A stretch of 64,000 nucleotides of DNA. Source: Adiantum capillus-veneris. Its lineage: Eukaryota > Streptophyta > Polypodiopsida > Polypodiales > Pteridaceae. The position numbers and the translations under genes are program-made. The notes beneath the pieces were generated by a model. It did not search any database and was not told the origin of the DNA. It was given only the letters and a program-made list of their open reading frames with translations. Location of the stretch: positions 75,389,884 to 75,453,883 of the forward strand of contig CM043944.1 of the NCBI GenBank assembly GCA_014529385.2, given 5' to 3'. Of this stretch, positions 22,650 through 34,219 are shown one piece after another; positions within the stretch are counted from its first letter, which is position 1, and each line of letters opens with the position of its first letter.

Positions 22650-24215
22650 GACCATGATCATCTACCCAATGCCCATGAGTGCCTGACAATGTGCAAACCG
22701 CTTTGAAGGTAAGCCCTTTGTTAGAAGATCAGCAGGATTCTCAGTGGTGTGAATTTTGGCAAGCTGCAATTGCTTGTCCTCAAGCACCTCACGAATGAAG
22801 TGATACTTCACATCCACATGCTTTGTCTTTGCATGAACACTGGATTCTTTGCCAATTGTATAGCACTTTGGCTATCACAATGTAACACAGACATCTCAAC
22901 ATTGATTCCCAAGTCTCCCGAGTCCCACTAGCCGACCAAGCCATATAGCTTCCTTGCAAGCTTTTGAAGTTGCAACATATTCAGTCTCTGTAGTAGACAA
23001 GGTAACACAATCTTGCAAACGAGATCGCCATGAAACTTGACCTCCAGTGAATAAAAAAACATAGCCTGAAGTGGACCTTCTCTTGTCCAAGTCTCCTGCA
23101 AAATCTGCATCCGTGTAACCTATTACACATGCTTCCTTTCTTCCAAAGAAAATGTACATGTCTTTTGTACCATTCAAATATCGCATAACCCCTTTCACTG
23201 CCTCCCAATGTTTCTTGCTTGGATTTGACATATATCTGCTGACAACTCTCACTACAAAAGCAATATTAGGACGTGTAGCAATCATAGCATACATCAAACT
23301 CCCAATTGCAAATGAATAAGGCACTTGTGCCATTTCAGCCTTTTCCTCTTCAGACTTAGGGCAATCATTTTTAGAGAGTTTCACATATGGAGGCAGTGGA
23401 GTACTCAATGCCTTCCCCTTCTCCATATTGAAACGCTTGAGCACTTTAGCAATGTACTCAGATTGAGACAAATAGACCAATTTCTTACATCTGTCTCGCT
23501 TAATGCGCATGCCAGGGATATGGCTTGCTTCACCTATGTCTTTCATTTCAAAGTTTGCATGTAACTCTGACTTCAAGGCTGAAATCTCATCCCTGCATTT
23601 CCCAGCAATTAACATATCATCCATATAAAGGACCAAAATTAGCAAACTACCATCTTTAGCTCGCTTAGTGTAGAGGCAATGGTCCATATCGCTACGTTTA
23701 TAGCCTTGAGAGAGCATGAACGAGTAGAATTTACGATACCACTCCCTTGATGACTGCTTTAGACCGTAAAGAGTCTTTTCTAACTGACACACTAAGTCTT
23801 CATTGCCCTTCTCAACAAAACCTTCTGGCTGTTGCATATAAACTTCTTCTTGGAGATCACCATGAAGAATGCCGTCTTGACATCCATTTGGTCAAGTTCC
23901 ATGTCCTCTTTAGCAACCAATGCAAGTACACACCGCAGAGTAGTCATCTTGACAACTGGAGAAAAGATCTCATCAAAGTCAATACCTTGCTGCTGCTTAA
24001 ATCCTTTAGCAACAAGTCATGCCTTGAACTTGGGTTTATTATCATGAGGTGTAATTTTTTGCTTATACACCCATTTGCATAGTAATGCCTTTTTACCCTT
24101 AGGCAACCGAACCAACCTCCAAGTTTGATTTTTATGCAACGAGTCCATTTCTGATTGCATAGCTTTCTCCCACTTTGCCTTGTCATCCATTGACGTGGCT
24201 TCCTTATAGCAGGAT
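22650..24215 (-). pseudogene. Copia element 1 reverse transcriptase and RNase H, mostly open
   Basis: The frame 23837-22896 (313 codons) begins [20 protein letters not shown] and contains LYGLKQSSREWY, the RT catalytic box LYMDDMLIAGK (YVDD in most copia) and the RNase H start STSGYVFLFTGGQVSWRS. The N-terminal RT part (24215-23838) is present in other frames, with KALLCKWVYKQK and a [14 protein letters not shown]-like stretch. The RNase H end continues in broken frames to about 22650. It copies element RNA into DNA in cytoplasmic particles. At least four disruptions make it non-functional. Confidence 0.88.
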
Positions 24216-24229
24216 TCATCTAGGTATAT

Positions 24230-24683
24230 TTTTTAGTCGTACATCAGACATGCAGAATTCACATTCTGAAGTTTTCGTCCGAGTTACGACCCGTTGATAT
24301 TGTGCTAATTCTTTCTATCTTTTGTGGTGCTTATGCCCTATCAACTACCTCAACTTTGTGCTAATTTTTCCGATTTTAATGCTTCTTTTAGTGCTAGGCT
24401 TCGTTACAGCTGAGTCTGCCCTTGATCTCCGGAGTCATGACAGAAACTCAGTACGTTGAACTTTGTGTTGATGTATGCTCATGTGTGTGTGCGTGTTGTT
24501 TGTGTTGTGTTGGGGAGCATATGTTAGTACCTAGTTCTACACCCACTATTGGGCACTGACGACGTTAGTGGGGATGTCATGGTATTTAGTCAATACTATG
24601 CATGATGGAGCTGATGGTTATATTGTCTTGTGGGTGACTGTATACCTTGCACTTTCCTTCAAGGGTGAATCTGGGCTTATCCT
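24230..24683 (-). mobile_element. Unidentified 0.45-kb retro-insert flanked by 18-bp direct repeats
   Basis: The 18-mer ggattcatctaggtatat occurs at 24212-24229 and again at 24684-24701, bracketing 454 bp that interrupt copia coding sequence. On the minus strand the insert ends in a short A-run (actaaaaaa) just before the repeat. Long target duplications plus a 3' A-run fit LINE-mediated insertion of a SINE or processed transcript. No gene or known SINE is recognised. Confidence 0.55.
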
Positions 24684-24701
24684 GGATTCATCTAGGTATA
24701 T

Positions 24702-25108
24702 CCTTATAGTAGGAAGGCTCTCCGCAATCTGTCAACATAATGTAGTCCAGTGAGGGAGTAATATATCGAAACTCTTGTAGACCTTCTAATAATTGCTTGA
24801 GCCGGTTGTCCCTCAACAACATCTTGTTCTACAAGAGGATTTTGTACTTGTTGTCTGACATTAGGCATTTCAGTCCTATTGTGCTTGGAAGATAACTCTC
24901 TTGACCTCCACTGTATGCACAGGCTTCTTATGCATCTTTTCTTCATTGAAGTATACGTCATTGCTGCGAACTATCTTTTTAGCTTCAGAATCCCATAACC
25001 GAAATCCCATCTCGCCAGGATTGCCATAGCCAAGAAATATGCATTTCTTTGACTTAGGAGCCAACTTGCTTCGAAACTCCTTTGGAACATGGCAATACGC
25101 TTCACAGC
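24702..25108 (-). pseudogene. Copia element 1, integrase C-terminus and linker to RT
   Basis: The frame at 25108-24876 holds HVPKEFRSKLAPKSKKC, IFLGYGNPGEMGFRLWD and IVRSNDVYFNEEKMHKK, the conserved C-terminal part of copia integrases. A low-complexity linker and IIRRSTRV follow in the next frame. The segment continues upstream at 26286 after removal of the solo LTR. Confidence 0.85.
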
Positions 25109-26280
25109 TGTCACGTGACACATCCAACCCTATGTGTCCGTGGACAAGCTACAGCATGACCAGGGTTCAATTCAGTCAAGTCAGTCTAGAATAGGAAGTG
25201 ATCTAGCACTTTTGAGAGTTTGTTCACAGACCGTGCATGTCCAGACACTTAGTGTAGATGCATATCCTCTGGTTGCACACAGCATGATCATAAGCATTCC
25301 CATCAGAATCCATCAGAATCCTTCAGGGAATTTTCCAGTGCATTTAGCCTATTTTTCCTATTTTTGACATTTTTCACTTATATTTTTAAGTCACTTATGT
25401 TGGAGAGCAGGTAGGGCAATTTTGCTAAGTTTGTATAAATAAAAATCTAGCGCTAGCACTTTCTAGCAGAAGAGGCAGCAGGAGCACCTTGCTCAACAGG
25501 CAACTTCTCAGCAAGACCAACACCCGCAGCAGCTCTAGCGTCTTCAGCCATCTGAGGACCTAGCGTTTTTGCATCAGATCAGCCTTGGCGTTTTGTGCAT
25601 AGCAGATCAGCCCCGACATCATCACGACACAGCAGACAGCCTAGCGTTTTGCATTTGCAGAACCACCGGCGACAGCAGGACCAATTTCAGCCCTAGCAGT
25701 TTTGGTTTGCGTTTTCAGTTTTCAGCCTTTAGACACCGCAGATCAAGTCCGAACCTCGCAGATCTCACCTTCCCGCAGCAGTTCCTCGCCGCACGGTCAG
25801 TTTCTGCAAGGTTTATAGTTTAAGCCTGGAAAACGCGCGTTTTCAGCGTGTCGTCGTCGTACATGTCACCGACATTGTCACCGACATAGAGTCAGAATTC
25901 AGCACATAAAGATTTGCAGATTTCAGCCATTAGCATTTTCAGATTTCAGCCCGTCTCGTCGTCGTCCTCATCGTCGTCGACATCGTCGGCAAGATTAAGC
26001 ATTGTAGAGATTTGTGCAATCATAAGTAGACCGCTCTCGCCATAGAGAGTGGGGCCTTCGGAGGAGGGTTTTACAACGTCTCTGGTGTCGTATTTCTCCT
26101 CTCTCCATCTCTCAGTCTCATACACTTTCACGCAGTGTCCATTCACTTTGTTTGTGTCCATTGCACTCTCTCATTAAGAACGGAAGGCTCTCCCTTCCAT
26201 AAGAACAAAAGGAACCTTGAGCACAGTTCGGAGCACTCATCTTGAGCAAAGTTCAAACATTCATTTCGTTGCACCTTACA
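25109..26280 (-). mobile_element. Solo LTR (1,172 bp) with perfect 5-bp TSD ACAGC
   Basis: The LTR begins TGTAAGGTGC and ends CACGTGACA on the minus strand. The same 5 bp, acagc, flank it at 25104-25108 and 26281-26285. It lies exactly between the integrase half-motifs HLRVFGC and CEAY of copia 1. A second copy of the same LTR in the opposite orientation is at 55159-56375. No internal region is present, so it is the product of LTR-LTR recombination. It contains a GAC/GTC-rich block at about 25950-25990. Confidence 0.9.
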
Positions 26281-26285
26281 ACAGC

Positions 26286-26428
26286 CAAAGACTCTAAGAT
26301 GCTTGTAAGAAGGTGGCTTCCCAAACCAAAGCTCTTCAGGTACCTTCTCATCTAAAGCCTTGTTAGGAGATCTATTAATAAGATGGACAGCAATTGCAAA
26401 CGCTTACGCCCAAAATCCATTAGGCAAC
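26286..26428 (-). pseudogene. Copia element 1, integrase fragment
   Basis: The minus-strand translation gives FAIAVHLINRSPNKALDEKV and FGKPPSYKHLRVFGC, the end of the integrase core. It is cut on both sides by insertions: the gypsy element at 26429 and the solo LTR at 26280. One in-frame TAA is present. Confidence 0.8.
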
Positions 26429-27912
26429 TGTCACGAGGACGTGGCAGTTATTAACCATGTCACAAGGATGTGGCTACTGCTAACTTTGGTTGTCGGTTTC
26501 TTTCCAATGGGGTTTATTTTATTTGTTTTGAGACCCTCTTTTTGAAGTAGCAAACGGTCAGACATTGTATGGCCAATGTGAGCTGTAGTTTCATCCGCAG
26601 ACGGGAAGTGGTCGGCACTGGAATTCGTATGGTAAGAGGATGTCTAGGCTGAGAGCAAGATCATATAGGTCCCCCCGTCGCACTTAGCAAGTTGGTGGAT
26701 ACTAGGAAGTGAACTCAATTAAGGCGTAAAGTCAAGGTGGGACTACCAACAAAAAGTATCCGACAGTTGGGCCACATTGCACTTTTGGATGCGGTCCCAA
26801 TGAGAATAGATGGTCAGAAGACCAGTGGGAGCCCAACGGAAGCATCTCCTAAAATTTAGGGAACTGCTATTTTGGGCCGTGAAATGTGTTCGCGTCATTA
26901 CCTCCGGTATGACTAGAGGAACATTTTACAACTCTGCCGCGAAGTCAACTGGGCAACCGGTCAGGATATTTTTAAGCGGCGAACCCAAAACGGGAAAATG
27001 CTTGTAAATGCGCCAAGTGTCGAATTTTCATGCAGTTTTTTCTTGCAAAAGAATTGGCGCTGAATTTAGAGAAGGGAGAGGCTTCATTTGCAGTGGGTCA
27101 CAGGTTAAGAGCTATGGAGTGCTTCCTTTCCCTCTCATGTACAGTGTGGTGCTAGGAGTGATGCCCTTCACACTACACACTTCTCTCTCTCTCTCTCCCC
27201 CCTACGTGCAGTTATGTGATGTCCCACAAGAGGGCTCGTCATTTGACTGATGTACAGCTCTGTGGGTTCATGTTTTTGTGCTGAGGCAAGAGCCTCCTTG
27301 AGCAGGAAGAGGGGTAGTTAGCTGCTACTCCAAAGCAGGCATTGGTGAGGGTCATAACCTCACCATACAGGTGCAAAATCAGCGCTGTGTGTGCGCTGTA
27401 ATTTTAGTGTTTTTCAGCCATACGGACGCCAGAACCTTTGGGAATCGTGCCCCACCGGCAGAGGACAATTAGGGGACTGTTTGGGGCTGAACACAGGGCA
27501 AAAACTTGTAAATACAGCGTGCTGAATTTACTGTTTTTGGGCAGGAATCAGAGGGTATACGCCAGTGCAAGTGAGCTCTAGTAGGGGAATTGGTTTCGCG
27601 CAAGTTTTGGGGTTGTTATGTTGCCGAAATTTGGCCAAATCAAATGGTATCTAGGTGGATACACGAGAAGGATTCCCGGGACCCTACATTGTAATTTACC
27701 CTCCTAAAGAATAAAGAAATACAGAAAGGGGCGCCAATTTTGGGGCCTACAGGTTGTCGTTGTCTGCTCGGAGCATTCTAGCTTCCGAGCCCTGTGTGTG
27801 TTCAAGTGTTAATTCCCCTCACAGGTTCTGTTTGCAAAATGCTCTGTGTGTGTGTCTAAAGTAAAGAATTTCGGGTGAAAGCCAACGCCTACCGCCCTAC
27901 GGGCCGGTTTCA
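26429..27912 (+). repeat. Gypsy 5' LTR (1,484 bp)
   Basis: Starts TGTCACGAGGACG and ends GGCCGGTTTCA. Contains a CT run at about 27183-27199 and a TG run near its end (about 27846-27854). The downstream TGG starts the primer-binding site. Confidence 0.95.
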
Positions 27913-28011
27913 TGGTTCCATTGCCGGGACATCAATCACTTTTTCCTTAAAGAGTGAGCCTGGATTGCTTTGGGATAAAGACACACAGTGTAGGAACACA
28001 GGGATTACACT

Positions 28012-29207
28012 ATGGCCGACAAGGGGAAGGGAATTATGGAAGAGGGTTCCTCTCCAAAGGCAGGTAGGAGATTCCTATGGTTGTAGAGATTGGCGAGAGC
28101 TCACGGCCACGTCAGTCTGTACCTCCTGTCAACGTGAATGTCCCTCCAGTAGTACAGGAGATTCCTATGGTTGTTGAGATTGGCGAGAGCTCACGGCCAC
28201 GTCAGTCTGTACCTCCTATCAACGTGAATGTCCCTCCAGTAGTACAGGGCTTTATGACTGGGCAACTTGAGGATGATGCGTTCAAGACTCAGTTAGTTGC
28301 TGCGGTGAATGTCTTATCGCAGCTGGTGCAGAATCCGAGGTTTATGGAATTCTTGCAAGCGCCACCAGTGTAACAACAAAATAGGCAACCTACACCGCGT
28401 ACGGAGCTTGTTGATGCTGAAGCCCAGGTACTTCATGTGGCGCAGGAGAAAAGGGAACACTCGTATGCTGCGGAGTCGGGGGCTCCAAAGCAGGTTCCTT
28501 CCGTGCTTGAACAGGTGGCTAGAACGCCTATTCCACAGGTTATGCCAGTTTAGCCCGCCACCTTTCAGAGCCAACATGCTTCGTGCAAGAGCTTGCCGGA
28601 GTACAATAGGAGGTTTTGTAAAGCGTTACTCTCAGTGACCTCCTACAGATTTGTGTCACTCACAGAGCAGATAGAAAAGTACTGTTGTGGGCTACCTAAG
28701 AGGCTTCGCGATTACTGTACAAAGAACAGAAGGGCTACCCTTACTCAGCTTATGGAAGTTGCGAACACTGGTCTTGCCTTGTTGAAAGGAGAGGAAAGTG
28801 GATTTCCGAGCAGTGACAAAGGAGGGCAGGAAAAGAAAAGCGAAGAAGCCCTTTGTGGAAATGGCTCCTGATGCGTCATAGGGGTCAGAAAAGGCCACCA
28901 AAGACAAGGATTTAGTTGGGACTTCTGGACCGCAGACAGAGAAATAGAAAAGGAAGCCTTTTGTGCGCAAGTCGCTCGAGGAAAAGAAGGTCCTAATGGC
29001 TGAGAACAAATGCTTTATATGCGAGCAGCCTGGTCACTTTTCTATCAATTGTCCAAAGAGGAAAAGGCCAGCTGACTCAGAGGACAAAGAAGACCAGAAA
29101 GGCAAGAAGCCAAAACCCACGGCAGGTTTAGTGCCAGACATGGTGGGTGACAGGCCCAGCCCAGATGCCAGTGAGTTATGCAGGGCATGGGGTAAAGTTA
29201 GGGATTA
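28012..29207 (+). pseudogene. Gypsy gag with 90-bp internal duplication and CCHC knuckle, frameshifted
   Basis: The probable start is the ATG at 28012, with a shift at about 28065. A 90-bp unit (28068-28157) is repeated in tandem at 28158-28247, giving two copies of a VVEIGESSRPRQSVPP-containing segment. Capsid-like residues appear at 28580-28790 (LPEYNRRFCKAL, VSLTEQIEKYCCGLPKRLRD). The nucleocapsid knuckle CFICEQPGHFSINC (CX2C-X4-H-X4-C) lies at about 29010-29055. The capsid region is shorter than usual and broken by stops at about 28372, 28550 and 28872. Gag forms the particle that packages element RNA. Confidence 0.8.
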
Positions 29208-29208
29208 G

Positions 29209-29710
29209 ACGACACTCATCTTCTTTGATCCAGGTGCCAAAGCCAACTTTGTCTCACCAGATTTAGCTATGAAGCTGGGCATCAGAGCTCAAGAGATGGG
29301 GTACACAGCAGAGGCTGGGTTGGCATGTCTTGGCCACTTAGAGTGTGTTACTCCCATCATTGGAAAACTGGGTTTGCATATTCAGTCGTATGTGGACACT
29401 AAAGAGTTTTATATCATGCCGCTGGAATGTTGTGACGCCTTGTAGTCTCTTGGATGCCTACAACAAAAAGATCACTGTACAGCATAGGGGCAAAACTCAC
29501 ATGTTGGATGTAAAGCTTAAAGGAGAGTCAGTCCCTATTGTATCTGCTTCTGCTATCACTTCTGTAATAAAGAATCATCTTTCTGTGTACTTGATTTTTG
29601 CACGTGATGTCTCAGATAGTGATCAGTCAAATTTATCTGTGTTAGATAAAGAAAGGTCAGCATTTTTGCAAAAGTTTAGTGACTGTTTTTTTGATTCATT
29701 ACCGTCGTAA
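29209..29710 (+). pseudogene. Gypsy retropepsin and spacer, active-site Ser changed to Pro
   Basis: After the shared CRAWGKV segment the frame reads TLIFFDPGAKANFVSPDLA. This is the retropepsin active-site region, with DPGA where DSGA or DTGA is expected. A frameshift lies at about 29435-29445. The next frame (to 29710) forms the connector with LLDAYNKKITVQHRGKTH, up to a stop just before the RT block. The protease would cleave the Gag-Pol polyprotein and is unlikely to work with Pro in the catalytic triplet. Confidence 0.75.
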
Positions 29711-31000
29711 TTGCTGCCAGAGAGACCTGAGGACCATCGGATAGATTTGGTGCCAGGGTGTAGCCCACCAAATAGACCTCCGTACAGGGTTAGTGCGGCG
29801 CAGCAGAAAGAGATTATGGGCCAGGTTGAGGAGTTATTAGAGAAGGGGCTGATTCAGCCTAGTTCTTCACCCTTTTGCTCCCAAGTGCTCCTAATGCAGA
29901 AGAAGGATGGCTCATGGCGCATGTGTATTGATTACCGTGCGTTGAATAAGAATACCATCAAGAATAGGTTCCCTATTCCTAGAATTGATGATATTCTCGA
30001 TCGTTTAGAGGGTGCTGCGATTTTCAGCAGGATAGACCTTAAGAGTGGGTACCATCACATTCGTATAAGGCCAGAGGATGTGCACAAGACTGCGTTTAGA
30101 ACGACATTTGGTCTTTATGAGTTTCTAGTGATGCCGTTTGGGCTAACAGATGCTCTTGCCACGTTCAACAGAATGATGGACCGGATTTTCCGCTCGCATC
30201 AACAGTTTGTTGGAACGTTCTTCGATGACATGATAGTGTATTCGAAGAATGAAGAGGACCACAGGCGTCACTTGACCATTGTGTTCGAAGAGTTGCGCAG
30301 TCATAGGTTACGTGTCAATCCTAAGAAAAGTGAAGTCTTCCTCGAAGAGATCCACTTTCTAGGCCACATAGTCTCAAAGGATGGTGTTAGAATGGATCCC
30401 GCAAAGGTCGAAGCTATCAAGACATGGCGAGACTTGAAGACTGTGCACGATGTCAGAAGCTTCTTGGGATTGTGTTCTCACTATAGAAGGTTTATAAGAA
30501 ATTTTGCAGAGATAGCATCGCCTCTTCACGCATTGCAAAAGAAAGAGGTCACTTTCAGATGGACCCAAAAAGAGATTTCAGCTTTTAGTCTCTTTAAGGA
30601 AAATTGACTTCAGATCCAGTTATTGTTTTGCCAGATCTGAGGAAGTCATTTGTGATCCAGTGTGACGCGTGTGGCAGTAGCATCGGAGCAGTGCTAATGC
30701 AAGACGGACGGGTAGTAGCCTATGAAAGCCGAATTTTGCAAGGGCCAGAGAGGACGATGCAAGTCTATGAGAAAGAGCTCTTGGCCATGATTCATGCGCT
30801 TTCTAGCTGGAAGCACTACCTCTTAGGTGCTGATTTTGTTGTCCAAACAGATCACCAGACCTTGTGATACTTCTTGACACAATCAAAGTTATCCGAAAAG
30901 CATATGCGATGGGCAAACATTCTTTCCATGTTCCACTTCCAGATGATGCATGTGGAAGGCAAGAAGAATGTTGTGGCTGATGCATTATCAAGAAAGCCAC
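29711..31000 (+). pseudogene. Gypsy reverse transcriptase and RNase H
   Basis: The open frame 29711-30607 carries the RT: GLIQPSSSPFCSQVLLMQKK, WRMCIDYRALNKNTIKNRFP, FSRIDLKSGYHHIRI, FGLYEFLVMPFGLT and the catalytic box FFDDMIVYSK (usually YxDD; Phe replaces Tyr). The RNase H (30604-31000) has IQCDACGSSIGAVLMQ, YEKELLAMIHALSSWKHYL and VVADALSRK. One frameshift lies at about 30605 and a stop at 30868. Apart from these the domain is long and well conserved. Confidence 0.92.
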
Positions 31001-32561
31001 AAATTTCAACTGTGTCAATTTCTTATCATCATGAGTTAGATGACCTGAAGGAACAGTATACTGCTGATGAAGATTTTGCAAGGATCTTTGAACAGTTACA
31101 AGAGGGGCAACATCACGAGAACTACCTCCTCAGAGATGGTTTTATGATGATGCATGGCAGAGTTTGTGTCACTAGGCCACTGCGACATAAGGTCATGGAA
31201 GAGAGTCATGTCCCATTGTATGCAGGGCATTGTGGCATTGATGCAACAGTTAAAGCGGTAGAGACGTTCTTCTATTGGCCTACCTTGAGGAGAGATGTGG
31301 ATGCCTTTGTGCGAGCATGCATAGTTTGCCAAAAGGTCAAGTTTGACACGCAAAAGACACCAGAGTTGTTACAACCATTGCCGATTCCGGATAAGCCATG
31401 GGAAAGCATTGCTATGGACTTTATGTTTGATCTTCCAAGGACGCCAACAGGGAGTGATGGTATATGGACCATTATCTGCAGGTTCAGCAAGCAGGCCCAT
31501 TTTATCCCTGTGAGGAAGAAGATAAAATCTGATCAGATGGCACGCTTGTTCATGTACAATGTGTTTAAGTACCATGGTATGCCACAATCGATTATCAATG
31601 ATTGTGATCCTCGCATGACCAGTCTGTTCTGGAGAGGATTGTTTGAGAGCATGGGCACTACGCTCAAATTCTCGTCTTCGCTTCATCCACAAACTGATGG
31701 ACAGTCAGATGAGGCTAATTCTACTGTCTTAGATCTGTTGAAATGCTGTGTGTCAAATAATAAGGGCAAGTGGGAACAGTATTTGCCTATGCTTGAGTAT
31801 GCGTACAGTAATACGGTGCATTCGTCTACTGGCAAAGCACCTTTTGAAATTGTTGAAGGCGGCAAAAAGATTCCTCCCATTTTGCATACAAAGGACAAGA
31901 TCTTTGAGGCAGATCGATATGTTGAGAACATGGATGAGATGTATAAGAAGATTTAAGTTGCCTTCGAGAAGACTCAGGCAAAGCAGAAAAAGGCTGCTGA
32001 TCGTCACCATCGTGAATTGCTATTATCACCTGGTGATTGGGTTCTCTTAAAGTTCGAAAGGCAAGGTTAAAGAAGATGAAGGGTAAGGAACGACTGTTTC
32101 CTAAGCTCAGCATGCGTTACTATGGGCCTTTTCAAGTGCTTGACAAGGTGAGCGATGTGGCTTATAGGCTGAAATTGCCTGATGCGTGGAAGATTCATAA
32201 TGCGTTTCACGTGAGTCTTCTAAGACCCTTCGTGGGTGATGTGCCAGAAGATATGCCATATGAGGATCAGCCAGAAGTTGAGGAACTTGATGAGATCCTG
32301 GTATCTGAGCAAGTTTTGGCACAGAAGGACAGAAAAGTTAAAGGACAAGTTGCAAGACGCTATTTGGTGAAGTTCAAGAACTATCCGCCTATGGATGCAA
32401 AGTGGATGGAAGAGCACGAACTGTCAGAGTCACCAAATGTATTGCAACTTTACCTTGAAGCCTTTGGGTTACAGCCTACTTATGCCCCAACCCAACGTGT
32501 GCAAAGGAGGGGTAATGATAGAGCTAGTACATCAAATGTACATATGAATTCCGTGCCATAG
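31001..32561 (+). pseudogene. Gypsy integrase with C-terminal chromodomain
   Basis: The HHCC finger region (SHVPLYAGHCG then CIVCQ) is at about 31207-31335. The core has catalytic Asp residues in MDFMFDL and INDCDPRMTS. The third acidic residue, normally Glu after DGQT, reads DGQSDEAN, so it is probably Asp. A stop is at 31954 and a shift at about 32035-32060. The C-terminal part holds [27 protein letters not shown] and a chromodomain ([13 protein letters not shown] then KWMEEHEL, about 32340-32420). Chromodomains direct integration to heterochromatin and define chromoviruses. Confidence 0.9.
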
Positions 32562-32731
32562 ATGCAAATGGAAAAAGTATGAAGGCCTCATTAAGTCATT
32601 TGTATCTATGTATGTTAGGACCTTTCTTGCGGATACATGCGCTGATAAAAGAGTGTTAATAGCACAAGATCATCAATGGCGTGTATTTATGGTATGCAAT
32701 CGAGGACGTTTGCGATTTCAAGAGGGGGGTA

Positions 32732-34214
32732 TGTCACGAGGACGTGGCAGTTATTAACCATGTCACAAGGATGTGGCTACTGCTAACCTTGGTTGTTGGT
32801 TTCTTTCCAATGGGGTTTATTTTATTTGTTTTGAGACTCTTTTTGAAGTAGCAAACGGTCGGACATTGTATGGCCAATGTGAACGGTAGTTTCATCCGCA
32901 GACGCGAAGTGGTCGGCACTGGAATTCGTATTGTAATAGGATGTCTAGGCTCAGAGCAAGATCATATAGGTCCCCCCGTCACACTTAGCAAGTAGGTGGA
33001 TACTAGGAAGTGAACTCAATTAAGGCGTAAAGTCAAGGTGGGACTACCAACAAAAAGTATCCGACAGTTGGGCCACATTGCACTTTTGGATGCGGTCCCA
33101 ATGAGGATAGATGGTCAGAAGATGAGTGGGAGCCCAACGGAAGCATCTCCTAAAATTTAGGGAACTGCTATTTTGGGCCGTGAAATGTGTTCGCGTCATT
33201 ACCTCCGGTATGACTAGGGGAACATTTTACAACTCTGCCGCGAAGTCAATTGGGCAACCGGTCAGGATATTTTTAAGCGGCGAACCCGAAACGGGAAAAT
33301 GCTTGTAAATGCGCCAAGTGTCGAATTTTCATGCAGTTTCCTCTTGTAGAAGAATTGGCGCTGTATTTAGAGAAGGGAGAGGCTTCATTTGCAGTGGGTC
33401 ACAGGTTAAGAGCTATGGAGTGCTTCCTTTCCCTCTCATGTACAGTGTGGTGCTAGGAGTGATGCCCTGCACACTACACACTGCTCTCTCTCTCTCCCCT
33501 ACGTGCAGTTATGTGATGCCCAACAAGAGGGCTCCTCATTTGACTGATGTACAGCTGTGTGGGTTCATGCTTTTGTGCTGAGGCAAGAGCCTCCTTGAGC
33601 AGGAACAGGGGTAGCTAACTGCTACTCAGAAGCAGGCACTGGTGAGGGTCATAACCTCACCATACAGGTGCAAAATCAGCGCTGTGTGTGCGCTGTAATT
33701 TTAGTGTTTTTCAGCCATACGGACGCCAGAACCTTTGGGAATCGTGCCCCACCGGCAGAGGACAGTTATGGGACTGTTTGGGGCTGAAAACAGGGCAAAA
33801 ACGAGTAAAGACTGCGTGCTGAATTTACTGTTTTTGGGCAGGAATCAGAGGGTATACGCCAGTGCAAGTGAGCTCGAGCAGGGGAATTGGTTTCCCGCAA
33901 GGTTTGGGGCTGTTATGCTACCGAAATTTGGCCAAATCAAATGGTATCTAGGTGGATACACGTGAAGGATTGCTAGGACCTTACCTTGTAATTTACCCTC
34001 CGAAAGAATAAAGAAATACCGAAAGGGGCGCCAATTTTGGGGCTACAGGTTGTCGGTGTCTGCTCGCAGCATTCTAGCTTCCGAGCCCTGTGTGTGTTCA
34101 AGTGCTAATTCCTGCCGCAGGTTCTCTTTGCAAAATGCTCTGTGTGTGTGTGTGTGTCTAAAGTAAAGAATTTCGGGTGAAAGCCAACGCCTACCGCCCT
34201 ACGGGCCGGTTTCA
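32732..34214 (+). repeat. Gypsy 3' LTR (1,483 bp)
   Basis: This repeats the 5' LTR from TGTCACGAGG to GGTTTCA, preceded directly by the polypurine tract. It has small indels relative to the 5' copy, for example a longer TG run near 34140. Confidence 0.95.
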
Positions 34215-34219
34215 GCAAC

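Larger units (their letters stand above)
26429..34214 (+). mobile_element. Complete Ty3/gypsy chromovirus-type retrotransposon, 7,786 bp, TSD GCAAC
   Basis: LTRs are at 26429-27912 and 32732-34214. The identical 5-bp flanks gcaac are at 26424-26428 and 34215-34219. A polypurine tract (caagaggggggta) ends at 32731, and the primer-binding site begins TGGTTCC right after the 5' LTR. Gag, protease, RT, RNase H, integrase and a C-terminal chromodomain follow in order on the + strand, the sense orientation of the host gene. The LTRs differ at roughly 5% of positions in the first ~230 bp compared by eye, so the insertion is not recent. Coding regions carry several stops and shifts. Confidence 0.95.
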
